Assembly: GCF_003185895.1 (NCBI RefSeq)
Contig: NZ_QHLY01000005.1
Span: forward strand, 767,476 to 831,475
DNA from: Cryobacterium arcticum
Lineage (GTDB): Bacteria > Actinomycetota > Actinomycetes > Actinomycetales > Microbacteriaceae
Length of the DNA stretch: 64,000 nt
Direction of reading: 5' to 3'
A model generated the notes under the pieces. That model did not search any database. It was given only the letters and a program-made list of their open reading frames with translations, and was not told the origin of the DNA. Position 1 is the first letter of the stretch. Each line of letters begins with the position of its first letter. The position numbers and the translations under genes are program-made. This document shows positions 1 through 8,979 of this stretch, piece by piece.

Positions 1-234
1 CAGCGCCGCACGGATGCCGCGATGGCTGTGCTCTGGCAGATCGACCGGTTGCACCGGGTGAAGCCGGCCGACCCGCAGCACTGCGGATGCGGCAAGTCCG
101 CCGCGAAGTGCCCCGAGGCCCGAGCGCTCGGCCCGATGCGCCAGGCGCTGGGCGACTGGGAGGCCAAGAACATCAAGCTCCACGCCGCTGGCCAGCGGCA
201 CGCCCTACCCGCCGGTCACCCCGCCCTCGCCTGA
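1..234 (+). CDS. C-terminal end of an unidentified protein (partial)
   Basis: Frame 1 is open from the window edge to a TGA at 232-234, giving the last 77 residues of a protein whose start lies outside. An internal ATG at 22 is possible, but the frame continues upstream to the edge. The visible part holds a short cysteine cluster (C-G-C-G-K followed by a third Cys five residues later), which looks like a small metal-binding or structural knuckle, then a helix-like charged stretch and a Pro/Ala-rich tail. I do not recognise the family. A palindromic repeat begins 17 bp after the stop and could end the transcript. Confidence 0.5.
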   Translation, partial: QRRTDAAMAVLWQIDRLHRVKPADPQHCGCGKSAAKCPEARALGPMRQALGDWEAKNIKLHAAGQRHALPAGHPALA

Positions 235-250
235 CCGACACCCGCGCAGA

Positions 251-317
251 CAACTGTTCCCGGTGCGGACTTCTGCGGCCGGCGTGCCGGGCGCAATTGT
301 CCGCATCGGGAACAGTT
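251..317. repeat. Palindromic dispersed repeat, copy 1
   Basis: Imperfect hairpin with outer arms AACTGTTCCCG (252-262) and CGGGAACAGTT (307-317) and inner arms GCGGAC/GTCCGC (265-270, 299-304) around a CCGG-rich centre. Related copies lie at 21870-21937 (opposite orientation) and 60561-60626. All three are intergenic, so this looks like a REP-type element that may also act as a terminator. Confidence 0.65.
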
Positions 318-359
318 TCGGCAGAGGTGACGCGGGCGCCGCGCTGCGAGGGCCCTGCG

Positions 360-938
360 TCAGACCGCGGGGCGGGCGACCGAGGACCGGCCGGGGGTGG
401 GGGCGCCCAGGGCCGACGAGCCGGGGCTGGGAGTGAGGCCCAGGAGGCGCACGATCTCGGCGGCCTCCTCGGCGGGCTTCCGGCCGGCGTCGATGGTGAT
501 GGCGTTCTCGTCGGCCTCCGGCGGTTCGAGCGTGGCCACCTGCGAGTCCAGCAACGCCGGCGGCATGTAGTGGTCGCTGCGGGTGGCCAAGCGCCGCCCG
601 ATCAGGTCTTTTGTGCCGGTGAGGTGCACGAAGATCACGTTCTGCTCGCGCAGCACGTCGCGGTAGCGGCGCTTGAGCGCCGAGCAGGTGATGATGCCGG
701 GCACGCCCGCCATGGTGTGCTCGATTATCCACGATGAGATGGTGTCGAGCCAGGGGGCCCGGTCCTCGTCGTTGAGCGCCTCGCCGGAGGACATCTTGTC
801 GATGTTCTCCTGCGGGTGCAGGTCGTCGCCCTCTTCGAGGTCCCAGCCGAGCTGGCCGGCCAGGATGCCCGCCACGGTGGACTTGCCCGAGCCGGACACC
901 CCCATGATCACGAGAACGGGTTGCTGCGTCGCGATCAT
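360..938 (-). CDS. gntK: Gluconokinase
   Basis: Cytosolic kinase converting D-gluconate to 6-phosphogluconate for the pentose phosphate route. The 192-residue product has a P-loop GVSGSGKST near residues 13-21, the family D-D-L-H-P motif following a conserved G-D, and an SALKRRYRD segment typical of the GntK/IdnK group. The last 30 residues are a Pro/Ser/Gly-rich tail not needed for the fold. The ATG at 938 shares one base with the stop of the upstream permease gene (TGATG), so the two are translationally coupled. The operon is gntP-gntK, divergent from a FadR-type regulator at 2569. Confidence 0.93.
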   Translation of the reverse strand: MIATQQPVLVIMGVSGSGKSTVAGILAGQLGWDLEEGDDLHPQENIDKMSSGEALNDEDRAPWLDTISSWIIEHTMAGVPGIITCSALKRRYRDVLREQNVIFVHLTGTKDLIGRRLATRSDHYMPPALLDSQVATLEPPEADENAITIDAGRKPAEEAAEIVRLLGLTPSPGSSALGAPTPGRSSVARPAV

Positions 939-2332
939 CAGATCACCACGTTCAGGAGCAGCACGCCGGCCAGGCCGGTCACCGAGATGAGGCATTCCAT
1001 CACGGTCCAGGTCTTCAGCGTCTGCGGCACGTCGGTGCCGAGGTACTCCTTCACCAACCAGAAGCCCGCGTCGTTGACGTGTGAGAGGAACAGCGACCCG
1101 GCGCCGATGGCCAGAACCATGAGCGAGACATCCGTCGCGCCCAGGCTGGCCGCGACCGGTGCGAGGATGCCGGCGGCCGTGACGGTGGCGACGGTCGCCG
1201 AACCGGTGGCGACGCGCACGAGCGCGGCGACGACCCAGGCCAGCACCAGCACCGAGATGCTCGAGCCGTTCACGGCGTCGGCGATGACCGTGCCGATGCC
1301 GGTGTCGATGAGCACCTGCTTGAAGCCACCGCCGGCGCCGACAATGAGCAGGATGCCGGCGATGGGCGGCAGTGAATCGGAGAGCGACTTCGAGACGGCG
1401 GCGCGGTCCATGCCGCCGCCGCGGCCGAAGACGATCATGGCGTAGATCACGGCGATGCCCAGCGCGATCATCGGAGTACCGAGGAAGTCCAGCGCCGCGT
1501 TCAGCGGGTCGGTGGAGTTGGGGTTGATCGCGTCGGCGATCGAGCGCGCCAGCATCAGCACGACGGGCAGCAGGATGCCGGACACCGTGGCGAGGAAGCT
1601 CGGGCGCTTGACGTTCTCGTCGAGACCCTGGTCGGCGGCGGTGATGAACATCTCGGGAACGGGAACCTTGACCCAGCGGCTGGCCAGCTTGCTGAACAGC
1701 GGGCCGGCGATGATCACGGTGGGGATGGCGATGAGCACGCCGATCGCCAGGGTGAGGCCGAGGTTGGCGTTCAGGGTGGTGACGGCCACGAGCGGGCCGG
1801 GGTGCGGCGGCACCAGGCCGTGCATGACCGACAGGCCGGCCAACGCCGGGATGGCGATGCGGATGAGCGACTGGCCGCTGCGGCGGGCCACGAGGATGAT
1901 CACCGGGATGAGCAGCACCAGGCCGACCTCGAAGAACATCGGCAGGCCGATGAGGCCACCGATGAGCGCCATGGTCCACGGCAGGGTCCGCACGCTCGAC
2001 CGGCTCACCAGGGCGTCGACGATGCGGTCCGCTCCGCCGGAATCGGCCAGCAGCTTGCCGAACATGGCGCCGAAGCCCACGAGCACGCCCACGCCGGCCA
2101 TGGTGGAACCGAAGCCGGCCCCGAAACTCACGACGGCGTCGTTCGGCGTCATGCCCGCACCGATGCCCACACCCACGGCGCCGATGGACAGAGCCAGGAA
2201 CGGGTGCACCTTCAGCCAGGTGATGAGCACGATGATCACGGCAACGCCGATAATCGCCGCGAGGATGAGTTGCAGGGTGCTGCCGGCGGGAACCACCGGT
2301 TCCACCGCCTGAATCGCACGGGTCACATTCAT
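938..2332 (-). CDS. gntP: Gluconate:H+ symporter, GntP family
   Basis: Membrane permease importing gluconate (or a related sugar acid) for the adjacent kinase. The 464 residues are almost entirely hydrophobic, with about 12-14 predicted membrane segments. They contain the family signatures P-P-H-P-G-P after residue 170 and the S-H-V-N-D-A-G-F-W motif near the C-terminus. Length matches GntP proteins (about 440-465). The first gene of the gnt operon, it faces the regulator gene across a 236-bp control region with an 18-bp perfect palindrome. Gluconate is inferred from the kinase partner; other aldonates are possible. Confidence 0.93.
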   Translation of the reverse strand: MNVTRAIQAVEPVVPAGSTLQLILAAIIGVAVIIVLITWLKVHPFLALSIGAVGVGIGAGMTPNDAVVSFGAGFGSTMAGVGVLVGFGAMFGKLLADSGGADRIVDALVSRSSVRTLPWTMALIGGLIGLPMFFEVGLVLLIPVIILVARRSGQSLIRIAIPALAGLSVMHGLVPPHPGPLVAVTTLNANLGLTLAIGVLIAIPTVIIAGPLFSKLASRWVKVPVPEMFITAADQGLDENVKRPSFLATVSGILLPVVLMLARSIADAINPNSTDPLNAALDFLGTPMIALGIAVIYAMIVFGRGGGMDRAAVSKSLSDSLPPIAGILLIVGAGGGFKQVLIDTGIGTVIADAVNGSSISVLVLAWVVAALVRVATGSATVATVTAAGILAPVAASLGATDVSLMVLAIGAGSLFLSHVNDAGFWLVKEYLGTDVPQTLKTWTVMECLISVTGLAGVLLLNVVI

Positions 2333-2445
2333 CTCGAATCCGTTCCGAGGCCGCGTCCCTGCGACCTCATCGTCATGTGGTGAGCACGCGTCTGTCTACC
2401 AGCTCGCAATGCGGCATAGTGAAGGAAGGAACACGTGATCTGATT

Positions 2446-2463
2446 AATCTGATTAATCAGATT
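2446..2463. promoter_or_regulatory. Perfect palindrome, candidate operator of the gluconate regulator
   Basis: AATCTGATTAATCAGATT is an exact 18-bp palindrome in an AT-rich patch of the gntP/regulator intergenic region. A half-site repeat (TGATTAATC) also begins at 2441, so two overlapping sites may exist. Its position between divergent genes fits binding by the FadR-type regulator; the assignment is inferred. Confidence 0.55.
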
Positions 2464-2568
2464 TATAAAGTGTTACATAGTGGTGCCACCGGGTCAAGAA
2501 ATCCGATTGGGACCGCGGCAGGAGGGCGCGAACGGATGCGCGCACACCGCATCGGATGGAGCGAGGGA

Positions 2569-3315
2569 ATGGCTATGGCGGGTATGGGCGAGGACACCCG
2601 GAGTGACCGGGGCCTGCACGCCCGCGTGGTGAATGCCCTCGGCCTGCAGATCGTCGATTCCCGGTACGCCCCCGGCGACATTCTCAACCTCGACCGGCTC
2701 GCCGACGAGTTCGCCGTCTCGCGGTCGGTGCTGCGCGAAGCCCTACGGGTGCTGCAGTCGCTGGGCATGGTGGAGCCGCGTCAGCGGGTGGGCACCCAGG
2801 TGCTGGCCCGGCACTCCTGGGACCTGTTCAGCCCCCAGATCATCTCGTGGCGTGGCCGCGGTGATTACTTCGCCCAGATGCGCGAGATGCTCGAGCTGCG
2901 CCTGGGCATCGAGCCGGTGGCGGCCCGGTTGAGCGCCCGCCTGATGACAGCGGAGCAGCGCGCCGCGGTGGCCACGGCTGCCGCGGTCATGGTCGACGCC
3001 GACCGGGCGCATGACGGCCGGCGCTACCTCGAAGCCGACGTCGACTTCCACACCCTGATTCTGCAGGGCTCGGGCAACGCCGTGATGGGGCACTTCGCGA
3101 GCACTGTGGCCGCCCTGCTTCGCACCCGCGAGCAGGAGAAGCGCTTCACGATCACCGACTACACCCCGGCATCCGCGCACCGGCACAACGACCTGGCGCT
3201 CGCGCTGGTGCAGGGCGATGAGGATGCGGCCTACCGCTGGGCCTACGCCACCATCGAGGCGACCCTGAACGAGTTCGTAGCCGAGTCGACCGGTACCGCC
3301 CCCACTCCGAGCTAG
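2569..3315 (+). CDS. FadR-subfamily GntR transcriptional regulator (probable gluconate repressor)
   Basis: Cytosolic DNA-binding regulator of 248 residues. An N-terminal winged helix-turn-helix (about residues 20-85, with S-R-S-V-L-R-E-A-L-R-V-L as recognition region) is followed by an FCD effector domain carrying the D-x3-H metal-ligand signature (D-V-D-F-H) and later histidines around A-H-R-H-N-D. I place the start at ATG 2569 because GGAG ends 7 nt before it; the frame is open further upstream (ATG at 2377 and 2536), but that part has no regulator-like sequence and contains the operator palindrome. Divergence from gntP-gntK suggests gluconate or a phosphorylated product as ligand. Confidence 0.85.
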   Translation: MAMAGMGEDTRSDRGLHARVVNALGLQIVDSRYAPGDILNLDRLADEFAVSRSVLREALRVLQSLGMVEPRQRVGTQVLARHSWDLFSPQIISWRGRGDYFAQMREMLELRLGIEPVAARLSARLMTAEQRAAVATAAAVMVDADRAHDGRRYLEADVDFHTLILQGSGNAVMGHFASTVAALLRTREQEKRFTITDYTPASAHRHNDLALALVQGDEDAAYRWAYATIEATLNEFVAESTGTAPTPS

Positions 3316-3347
3316 GTCGCCGAGGGGGCGCACCGCCATGCACCGGC

Positions 3348-3475
3348 GGTCGAGCTTGTCGAGACCTCGTGAGGCGCGCGTCCGACGCGGGCTTCGTTCC
3401 TGAGATCGGGTTGCCAGGTCTCGACAAGCTCGACCAGCGGGACAGCTCGACCAGAGGGACAAGCTCGACCAGCGG
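3348..3475. repeat. Inverted intergenic repeat of the TCGAGCTTGTCGAGACC family
   Basis: GGTCGAGCTTGTCGAGACC at 3348-3366 is followed by its exact reverse complement at 3417-3435, then two degenerate half copies (AGCTCGACCAG) to 3475. The inverted pair with a 50-bp spacer lies between the convergent ends of the regulator and the thioredoxin-like gene. Related sequence occurs at 9298-9423, 11315-11549 and about 62200-62260. Confidence 0.75.
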
Positions 3476-3486
3476 CGCCGGGCGGG

Positions 3487-4545
3487 CTACTGCAGACCGT
3501 CGACCGAGACCAGACCGTCGTGGCGGCGGCCGTCGAAGATGATGGTGGGGATTTTGATGGTGTCGACCTTGTCTTCGACGATCACCTTGTTGGCGGCGAT
3601 GATGTCGGCGACGGTGTCGGAGCCCGCCTCGGCCACGACCACGTCGATCTGATCGGCGGACAGGCCGAACTCGTCCAGCCAGCTGGTCAGCGTCGCGGTG
3701 GCTTCGGCGGCATCCATCGAGTTGATGGTGTCCTGCCAGGGCAGCCCGGTTTCCGCCTTCTCGGTGAAGATGCGCTTGAGGACCTCCCAGTCCACCGGGG
3801 TGTCAGCACCCTCCAGCGGGTGCAGTCGCAGTGCCTCGAGGTACTGCGTCACCAGCATGGAGTTGGGGAACTTGTAGCCGTCGGTGCCCTTGATCGGGTA
3901 GGCGATGTACGTGAGGTTGTGGGTGGATTCGAAGCCGGATTCCTCGATGTTCTGGAACAGCGCCCGGCAGAAGGTGCAACCCGGGTCGATGACCTCGACG
4001 GCGGTGGGGTTGGCGGCATCCTCGGTGAGGTAGCTGGCGTTGGCGGGCAGGTAGTCGTCGGCGGTCCAGGTCTGGAACCGGGCCGGGATGGCCGCGAAGG
4101 TCTCGCCCAGGCTGGCGAACTCGTTGCCGAAGGCGCCGATCACGTCGAACGCGCCGAGTGATTCCATGAAGCCGGGCGTCTCATCCGGGATCGAGCAGGC
4201 CTCGGCGCCGAGGGTGCAGGATGCCGAGTCCTGCTTGTTGCAGGTGCCGTAGACGTAGAGGTTGACCGCGCTCTTGACCACCGTGTAGCCCGACCAGATG
4301 GTGGTGAGGATCACGAGTACAGCGAGCACCTCGAGGGTGATGCTGGCGGGCTTGACCAGGCTGGGCCGCCGGGCCGCGATCGGGGCCAGGATGTGGTCCT
4401 TCACGTCTTGTTTGAACGTCGTGTCGCAGGGCCGGAAGGTGACCCGGCGCCAGACGCAGTTCCAGGCCTTGCCGACGTAGCGGCGGTAGCGGGCCGAGAA
4501 GGCGGCCATGACGACCAGGACGATGAATGCGGCGATACAGAACAC
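3487..4545 (-). CDS. Membrane-anchored thioredoxin-fold (DsbA-like) protein with CTFC motif
   Basis: The 352-residue product has an N-terminal membrane segment (residues 2-17), a basic Cys-containing linker, a second membrane segment near residues 70-92, then an extracytoplasmic thioredoxin-like domain. The domain carries a C-T-F-C redox pair at Cys190/Cys193 and an I-P-T cis-proline motif near the end. Extra cysteines at 3, 30, 40, 102, 110 and 117 are unusual for a plain DsbA. The GTG start is directly next to the TAA of the upstream SufS-like gene, so the two form one operon behind a DosR-like box. A role in thiol or sulfur transfer across the membrane is inference; no specific family function is known to me. 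Confidence 0.72.
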   Translation of the reverse strand: MFCIAAFIVLVVMAAFSARYRRYVGKAWNCVWRRVTFRPCDTTFKQDVKDHILAPIAARRPSLVKPASITLEVLAVLVILTTIWSGYTVVKSAVNLYVYGTCNKQDSASCTLGAEACSIPDETPGFMESLGAFDVIGAFGNEFASLGETFAAIPARFQTWTADDYLPANASYLTEDAANPTAVEVIDPGCTFCRALFQNIEESGFESTHNLTYIAYPIKGTDGYKFPNSMLVTQYLEALRLHPLEGADTPVDWEVLKRIFTEKAETGLPWQDTINSMDAAEATATLTSWLDEFGLSADQIDVVVAEAGSDTVADIIAANKVIVEDKVDTIKIPTIIFDGRRHDGLVSVDGLQ

Positions 4546-5775
4546 TTAGGAGAGGCCTTTCAGCAGCCGGGCGAGTGCTTGCGTGGCCGAGTCGATGTCC
4601 GACGCGGTCGAGTGCAGGCCGAGGGAGAAACGCAGCAGCGGGGGCAGGTCCAGCTGTTCCTTGAGGTAGTGGTGGGCGCAGAAGTAGCCGCTGCGCACCA
4701 TGATCTGGGAGTGCGAGAGGAACACCGCCAGCCGGTGCGCGTCCTGCGCGGCGGCGTAGGCGCTGATCACCGGGCTGGGGGTGTTGTTCAGCAGCGTGAG
4801 CCCGGGAATCTCGGCCAGGCCGTCGTAGAGCCGGGTCGAGAGCGCCGACAGGTGGTCGGATGGGGCCAGGCCGCCGGGCCGGGTGTCACCGAGCCATTGG
4901 ATGGCGCGGCCGAGCGCGATGATCTCGCCCCAGGCTTGCAGGCCCGGTTCGAGCAGCGCCCCCGGGTCGCCCTGCACGAGGTCGAAGTCCTCTTCGCGCA
5001 CATCCTGCACCATGCCGCCGCCCACGAAGCTGAGTTCGAGCGAGGCGAGCAGGTCGTGCCGGGCCACGACGACGCCGAGGCTGGCGCCGTACATCTTGTG
5101 GGCGGAGAAGCAGACCGCATCCGCCTCGGTCTTCTGCAGCAACGCGCGGCCGTGGCCCATCGCCTGGGCCGCGTCGATGATGACGATGCCGCCGCGGGCG
5201 TGGGTGTCGCGCACGAGGTCGGTGAGGTTCACGAGCTGGCGGCCGTCGACGTTGGAGGCGGCGTTGACCACCACCACGGCCTTCTCGAGTTGGGCGGGTT
5301 CGTAGAGCAGGGCGCCGTCGGCGGCGCGATCCAGCACCAGGCGTGGCACCCCCAGCCGGCGGGCGGCGGTGATGGTGGGCAGGAACACCGAGTTGTGCTC
5401 GATGTGGCTGGTCACCACGCGGTCGAAACGACCCAGCGGCAGTTGCTGCAGCAGCAGGTTGAGGCCGTAGGTGGTGTTGAGGGTGAAGGAGGTGGCATAG
5501 GTGCGGGCAGAGAGCCCGAGCAGCCCGAGGACGGCCTTGCGGGTGTCGGCCACCTGGGCATCCACCTTCTGGCCCCAGGCGTATTTCACCCGGCCACCAC
5601 AGGCGTTGTAGCTGGTGTAGTAGTCGGTGAGGGCGTCGACGACGGGCTGTGGGCGCAGGCTCTGGCAGGCGGCGTCGAGGTAGATCTCGCCGGGTTGCAG
5701 GTAGGCGAAGTCGTCCTGCCGGCTCGTGCCGAGCGGTGCCGCGGTTGACTTGCGGAACAGCGTGCTGCGCTTCAT
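4546..5775 (-). CDS. SufS-like PLP-dependent enzyme (class V aminotransferase / cysteine desulfurase-like)
   Basis: Cytosolic class V PLP enzyme of 409 residues, the usual length of SufS/CsdA. The cofactor lysine is K227 in S-A-H-K-M-Y-G, the PLP-contacting Asp and Gln are D201 and Q204 in D-A-A-Q, and a His-containing loop lies at S-H-I-E-H-N. A cysteine at 366 (R-S-G-Y-F-C-A-H) sits where SufS has its persulfide-forming Cys, supporting desulfurase or sulfur-transfer chemistry. There is no sufBCD, iscU or moaD next to it; the only partner is the membrane thioredoxin-like gene that follows without a gap. A selenocysteine lyase or C-S lyase role cannot be excluded. Confidence 0.78.
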   Translation of the reverse strand: MKRSTLFRKSTAAPLGTSRQDDFAYLQPGEIYLDAACQSLRPQPVVDALTDYYTSYNACGGRVKYAWGQKVDAQVADTRKAVLGLLGLSARTYATSFTLNTTYGLNLLLQQLPLGRFDRVVTSHIEHNSVFLPTITAARRLGVPRLVLDRAADGALLYEPAQLEKAVVVVNAASNVDGRQLVNLTDLVRDTHARGGIVIIDAAQAMGHGRALLQKTEADAVCFSAHKMYGASLGVVVARHDLLASLELSFVGGGMVQDVREEDFDLVQGDPGALLEPGLQAWGEIIALGRAIQWLGDTRPGGLAPSDHLSALSTRLYDGLAEIPGLTLLNNTPSPVISAYAAAQDAHRLAVFLSHSQIMVRSGYFCAHHYLKEQLDLPPLLRFSLGLHSTASDIDSATQALARLLKGLS

Positions 5776-5793
5776 TTTCTCAACTCCCGGCTC

Positions 5794-5836
5794 AGCTTAG
5801 AATCGGGGTCGAATCCGGAATGGGGACCAAAGTCCC
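5794..5836 (-). promoter_or_regulatory. DosR/DevR-like box and -10 element upstream of the SufS-like gene
   Basis: GGGACCAAAGTCCC (5823-5836) is a palindromic GGGAC-N4-GTCCC box. A candidate -10, TAAGCT on the minus strand, lies at 5799-5794, exactly 23 nt from the box. The same box-to-10 distance is seen upstream of arsR-sulP at 16036. The match to the mycobacterial DosR consensus core is direct; the binding protein is inferred, and no dosR gene is in this window. Confidence 0.6.
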
Positions 5837-5857
5837 TTTTGACCGGGGGAGAGCTCT

Positions 5858-8416
5858 TTACACAGCTAGCTCCAAGCGTGCGCGGAGGTAGGGCGCCGTG
5901 CGGCTGTGCGGATGCGCCGCGACCGTCGCCGGGGTGCCCTCGGCCACGATCCGCCCGCCTGCGGTTCCGCCGGCCGGGCCCAGGTCGATCACCCAATCGG
6001 CGGAGGCCACGACGTCCATGTCGTGCTCCACCACGACCACGGTGTTCCCGGCGTCGACGAGCCGGCCGAGCTGGGTCATCAGCAGCTCCACGTCGGCCGG
6101 GTGCAGGCCGGTGGTGGGTTCGTCGAGCAGGTAGAGGGTGTGGCCGCGGCGGGCGCGCTGCAGCTCGGTGGCCAGCTTGATCCGTTGCGCCTCCCCGCCG
6201 GAGAGCTCGGTGGCGGGCTGACCCAGTCGCAGGTAGCCGAGGCCCACCTCGCGCAGGGTCTCCAGGCTGCGGGATGCGCTGGGCACGTCGGCGAGGAACT
6301 CCGCCGCCGCGTCGACGGTAAGGCCGAGCACCTCGGCCACGTTCTTGCCCCGGTACAGCACCGCGAGGGTCTCGGCGTTGTAGCGGGACCCGCCGCAGGC
6401 CGGGCAGGGCGCATAGCTGCCCGGCAGGAAGAGCAGCTCCACGGCCACGAAGCCCTCGCCCAGGCAGGTGTCGCAGCGGCCGCCGGCCACGTTGAAGGAG
6501 AACCGGCCGGCGCCGAAGCCGGCGGCCCTGGCCGCATCCGTCGCCGCGAAGGTGGAGCGCACGGCGTCGAACAGTCCGGTGTAGGTGGCCAGGTTGGAGC
6601 GCGGGGTGCGGCCGATGGGCTTCTGGTCCACCCGCACCAACCGGTCGATCGCGCCTGCGCCCGTGACGCCGTCGACGAGGGTGGCCCCGGTGTCGTCGTC
6701 TGGGGTGTCGTCTTCGGCGGTGTCGGCGTCGACCGGCGCGGGGTCGGCCGGGCCCTGGCGCAGTTCCCGGCCAACGGCATCCGCCAGCACCCGGCTTACC
6801 AGAGTGGACTTGCCCGAGCCGGAGACGCCGGTGACCGCGGTCAGCACGCCCAGCGGCACCCGCACGTCGAGATTCACCAGGTTGTGCCGGGTGACGCCGG
6901 CCAGGCCCAGCCACAGGTCGGTTTCGCGCTTGGCGGGCACGACGCCGGACGCGACCGGGAAGAGGTAGTCGCGGGTGACGGAGGTGGGCACCTCGGCCAG
7001 CCCGGCGACCGGGCCGCTGTAGAGCACCTCGCCGCCGCCGTCGCCGGCGCGCGGGCCCACGTCGACGAGCCAGTCGGCGCGGCGCACCACATCCATATTG
7101 TGTTCGACAACGAAGACCGAGTTGCCGGATGCCTTGAGCTGTTCGAGCACCACCAGCAGCGGTTCGGCGTCGGCGGGGTGCAGGCCGGCGGAGGGCTCGT
7201 CGAGCACGTAGATCACGCCGAACAGGCCGGCGCGCAGCTGGGTGGCGATGCGCAGGCGCTGCATCTCGCCGGGGGAGAGGGTGGGGGTGGCGCGGTTAAG
7301 GCTGAGGTAACCCAGGCCCAGGTCGACCAGCACGGCGAGCCGGCGCACCAGGTCGCCGGCCAGGGTGACGGCCACCTCGGTGATCTCGCCCGACTGAGCG
7401 GAACGGTGCGACCCGGCAGCCCCGGTGAGCTCGGCGGTGGGCCGCAGCACCTCGGCGAGTTCGCTCAGCGGCAGGGCGTTGAGTTCGTTGATCGGCCGGC
7501 CCGCGAAGAGCACCGCCAGGGCGTCGGCCTTGAGCCCGCTGCCGCCGCAGAGCCGGCACGGGCCGGTCTCCACGAATTCCAGCACCCGGTTGCGCATCTG
7601 GGCGCTCTTGGAGTCGGCCAGGGTGTGCATCACGAAGCTCTTCGCACTCCAGAACCGGCCCTTGTACGGCTTCGCCACCCGGTCGCGCTGCGGGGTGACC
7701 TCCACCACCGGCTGTTCCTCGGTATAGAGGAGCCAGTCGCGGGCCTCGCGGCTGAGCTGCGACCAGGGCAGGTCGATGTCGTGGCCGAGCACGGCCGTGA
7801 TGTCGCGCAGGTTCTTGCCCTGCCAGGCGCCCGGCCAGGCGGCGATGGCGCCGTCGCGGATGCTGAGGCTTGCGTCGGGCACCAGCAGGGCTTCGGTGAC
7901 CGTGTGCGAGATGCCCAGCCCGTGGCACTCTGGGCATGCTCCCATGGCCGTGTTCGGCGAGAACGAGTCGGAATCCAGGCGGAGGTCGGAGCCTTCGGGA
8001 TACGTGCCGGCGCGGGAGTAGAGCATCCGCATCGAGTTGGACAGGGTGGTGACGGTGCCCACCGTGGAGCGCGAACTGGGCGCGCCGCGGCGCTGCTGCA
8101 GGGCCACGGCCGGGGGCAGCCCGGTGATGAGATCCACGTGTGGGGTGTGGCCCTGCTGGATCAGCCGGCGGGCGTACGGCGCCACCGATTCGAAGAATCG
8201 GCGCTGCGCCTCGGCGAAGATAGTGCCGAAGGCCAGGGACGACTTGCCGGAGCCGGACACCCCGGTGAAGGCGACAATGGCGTCGCGTGGCACGTCTACG
8301 TTCACGTCGCGCAGGTTGTTCTCGCGCGCGCCGCGCACGCGCACGAAGCCGTCGGCGCCCGGGTGAAGGTCGGGGAGAACGGTAACGGTGGTCGAAGCGT
8401 CTGGAGTGTTCGGCAT
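5858..8416 (-). CDS. UvrA-like ABC ATPase (UvrA paralog)
   Basis: The 852-residue product has two UvrA-type ABC ATPase modules: Walker [10 protein letters not shown] near residues 52-60 and a second G-V-S-G-S-G-K-S-T near the middle, each with a Q-R-L-R/Q-R-I-K signature and L-D-E-P Walker B. CxxC pairs occur in both halves, and the second module keeps the C-x2-C-x19-C-x2-C zinc finger. It is about 100 residues shorter than canonical UvrA, consistent with the UvrA2-type paralogs linked to DNA damage or drug tolerance rather than the main excinuclease. I chose ATG 8416 (M-P-N-T-P-D) because upstream sequence is not family-like. No uvrB or uvrC is adjacent. Confidence 0.82.
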   Translation of the reverse strand: MPNTPDASTTVTVLPDLHPGADGFVRVRGARENNLRDVNVDVPRDAIVAFTGVSGSGKSSLAFGTIFAEAQRRFFESVAPYARRLIQQGHTPHVDLITGLPPAVALQQRRGAPSSRSTVGTVTTLSNSMRMLYSRAGTYPEGSDLRLDSDSFSPNTAMGACPECHGLGISHTVTEALLVPDASLSIRDGAIAAWPGAWQGKNLRDITAVLGHDIDLPWSQLSREARDWLLYTEEQPVVEVTPQRDRVAKPYKGRFWSAKSFVMHTLADSKSAQMRNRVLEFVETGPCRLCGGSGLKADALAVLFAGRPINELNALPLSELAEVLRPTAELTGAAGSHRSAQSGEITEVAVTLAGDLVRRLAVLVDLGLGYLSLNRATPTLSPGEMQRLRIATQLRAGLFGVIYVLDEPSAGLHPADAEPLLVVLEQLKASGNSVFVVEHNMDVVRRADWLVDVGPRAGDGGGEVLYSGPVAGLAEVPTSVTRDYLFPVASGVVPAKRETDLWLGLAGVTRHNLVNLDVRVPLGVLTAVTGVSGSGKSTLVSRVLADAVGRELRQGPADPAPVDADTAEDDTPDDDTGATLVDGVTGAGAIDRLVRVDQKPIGRTPRSNLATYTGLFDAVRSTFAATDAARAAGFGAGRFSFNVAGGRCDTCLGEGFVAVELLFLPGSYAPCPACGGSRYNAETLAVLYRGKNVAEVLGLTVDAAAEFLADVPSASRSLETLREVGLGYLRLGQPATELSGGEAQRIKLATELQRARRGHTLYLLDEPTTGLHPADVELLMTQLGRLVDAGNTVVVVEHDMDVVASADWVIDLGPAGGTAGGRIVAEGTPATVAAHPHSRTAPYLRARLELAV

Positions 8417-8525
8417 CCGATCGACTCTAGTTCGACCCACTGACAGTTCGGCCAGTGCCGGTTCGCCCTCCCGACAGCGGGCGCGTATCGTCGAACAGGT
8501 TGATCCTCGAAAGGCCCCCGCGCAC

Positions 8526-8936
8526 ATGCGACGCACCATGTTCAAGTCCAAGATCCACCGCGCCACCGTGACGCACTCCGCCCTGCACTACGTGGGGTCG
8601 CTCACCGTCGACCTCGACCTGCTCGATGCCGCCGATCTGCTGCCCGGCGAGTTGGCCAGCATCGTGAACGTGAACAACGGCGCGCGGTTCGAGACCTACC
8701 TGATCGCGGGCGAGCGCGGCAGCGGCGTGATCGGCGTCAACGGCGCCGCCGCCCGGATGGCGCACGAGGGTGACCTCGTGATCATCATCTCCTACGCCCA
8801 GATGGGCACCAAGAAGGCGCGGGCATACGTGCCCACCGTCGTGCACGTGGATGCGCAGAACCAGATCGTCTCGATCGGAACCGACCCCGCAGAGGCGCAA
8901 GGCGACGACCTGCAGAGGCCGCCGTTCGCGGTCTGA
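8526..8936 (+). CDS. panD: Aspartate 1-decarboxylase proenzyme
   Basis: Makes beta-alanine from L-aspartate for pantothenate and CoA synthesis in the cytosol. The 136-residue proenzyme begins [13 protein letters not shown] and has the self-cleavage site Gly24-Ser25 in H-Y-V-G-S, which generates the N-terminal pyruvoyl group on the alpha chain; numbering matches E. coli PanD. Other conserved elements include N-V-N-N-G-x-R-F-E-T-Y and N-G-A-A-A-R. The start at 8526 is fixed by the family N-terminus. The gene stands alone, divergent from the UvrA paralog; panB and panC are not in the window. Confidence 0.95.
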   Translation: MRRTMFKSKIHRATVTHSALHYVGSLTVDLDLLDAADLLPGELASIVNVNNGARFETYLIAGERGSGVIGVNGAAARMAHEGDLVIIISYAQMGTKKARAYVPTVVHVDAQNQIVSIGTDPAEAQGDDLQRPPFAV

Positions 8937-8979
8937 GCGGTCACTCCCACCGCGCCCGTGCGGCCGCTATCGTAGGGCC

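Noticed and set aside
4393..5748. 451-codon plus-strand frame over the SufS-like gene
   Set aside because: Antisense shadow; no recognisable motif, no ribosome binding site.
5906..8443. 845-codon open frame on the plus strand, antisense to the UvrA paralog
   Set aside because: Mirror of a high-GC gene; His/Gly/Gln/Arg-rich low-complexity translation with no domain, whereas the minus strand encodes clear UvrA motifs.
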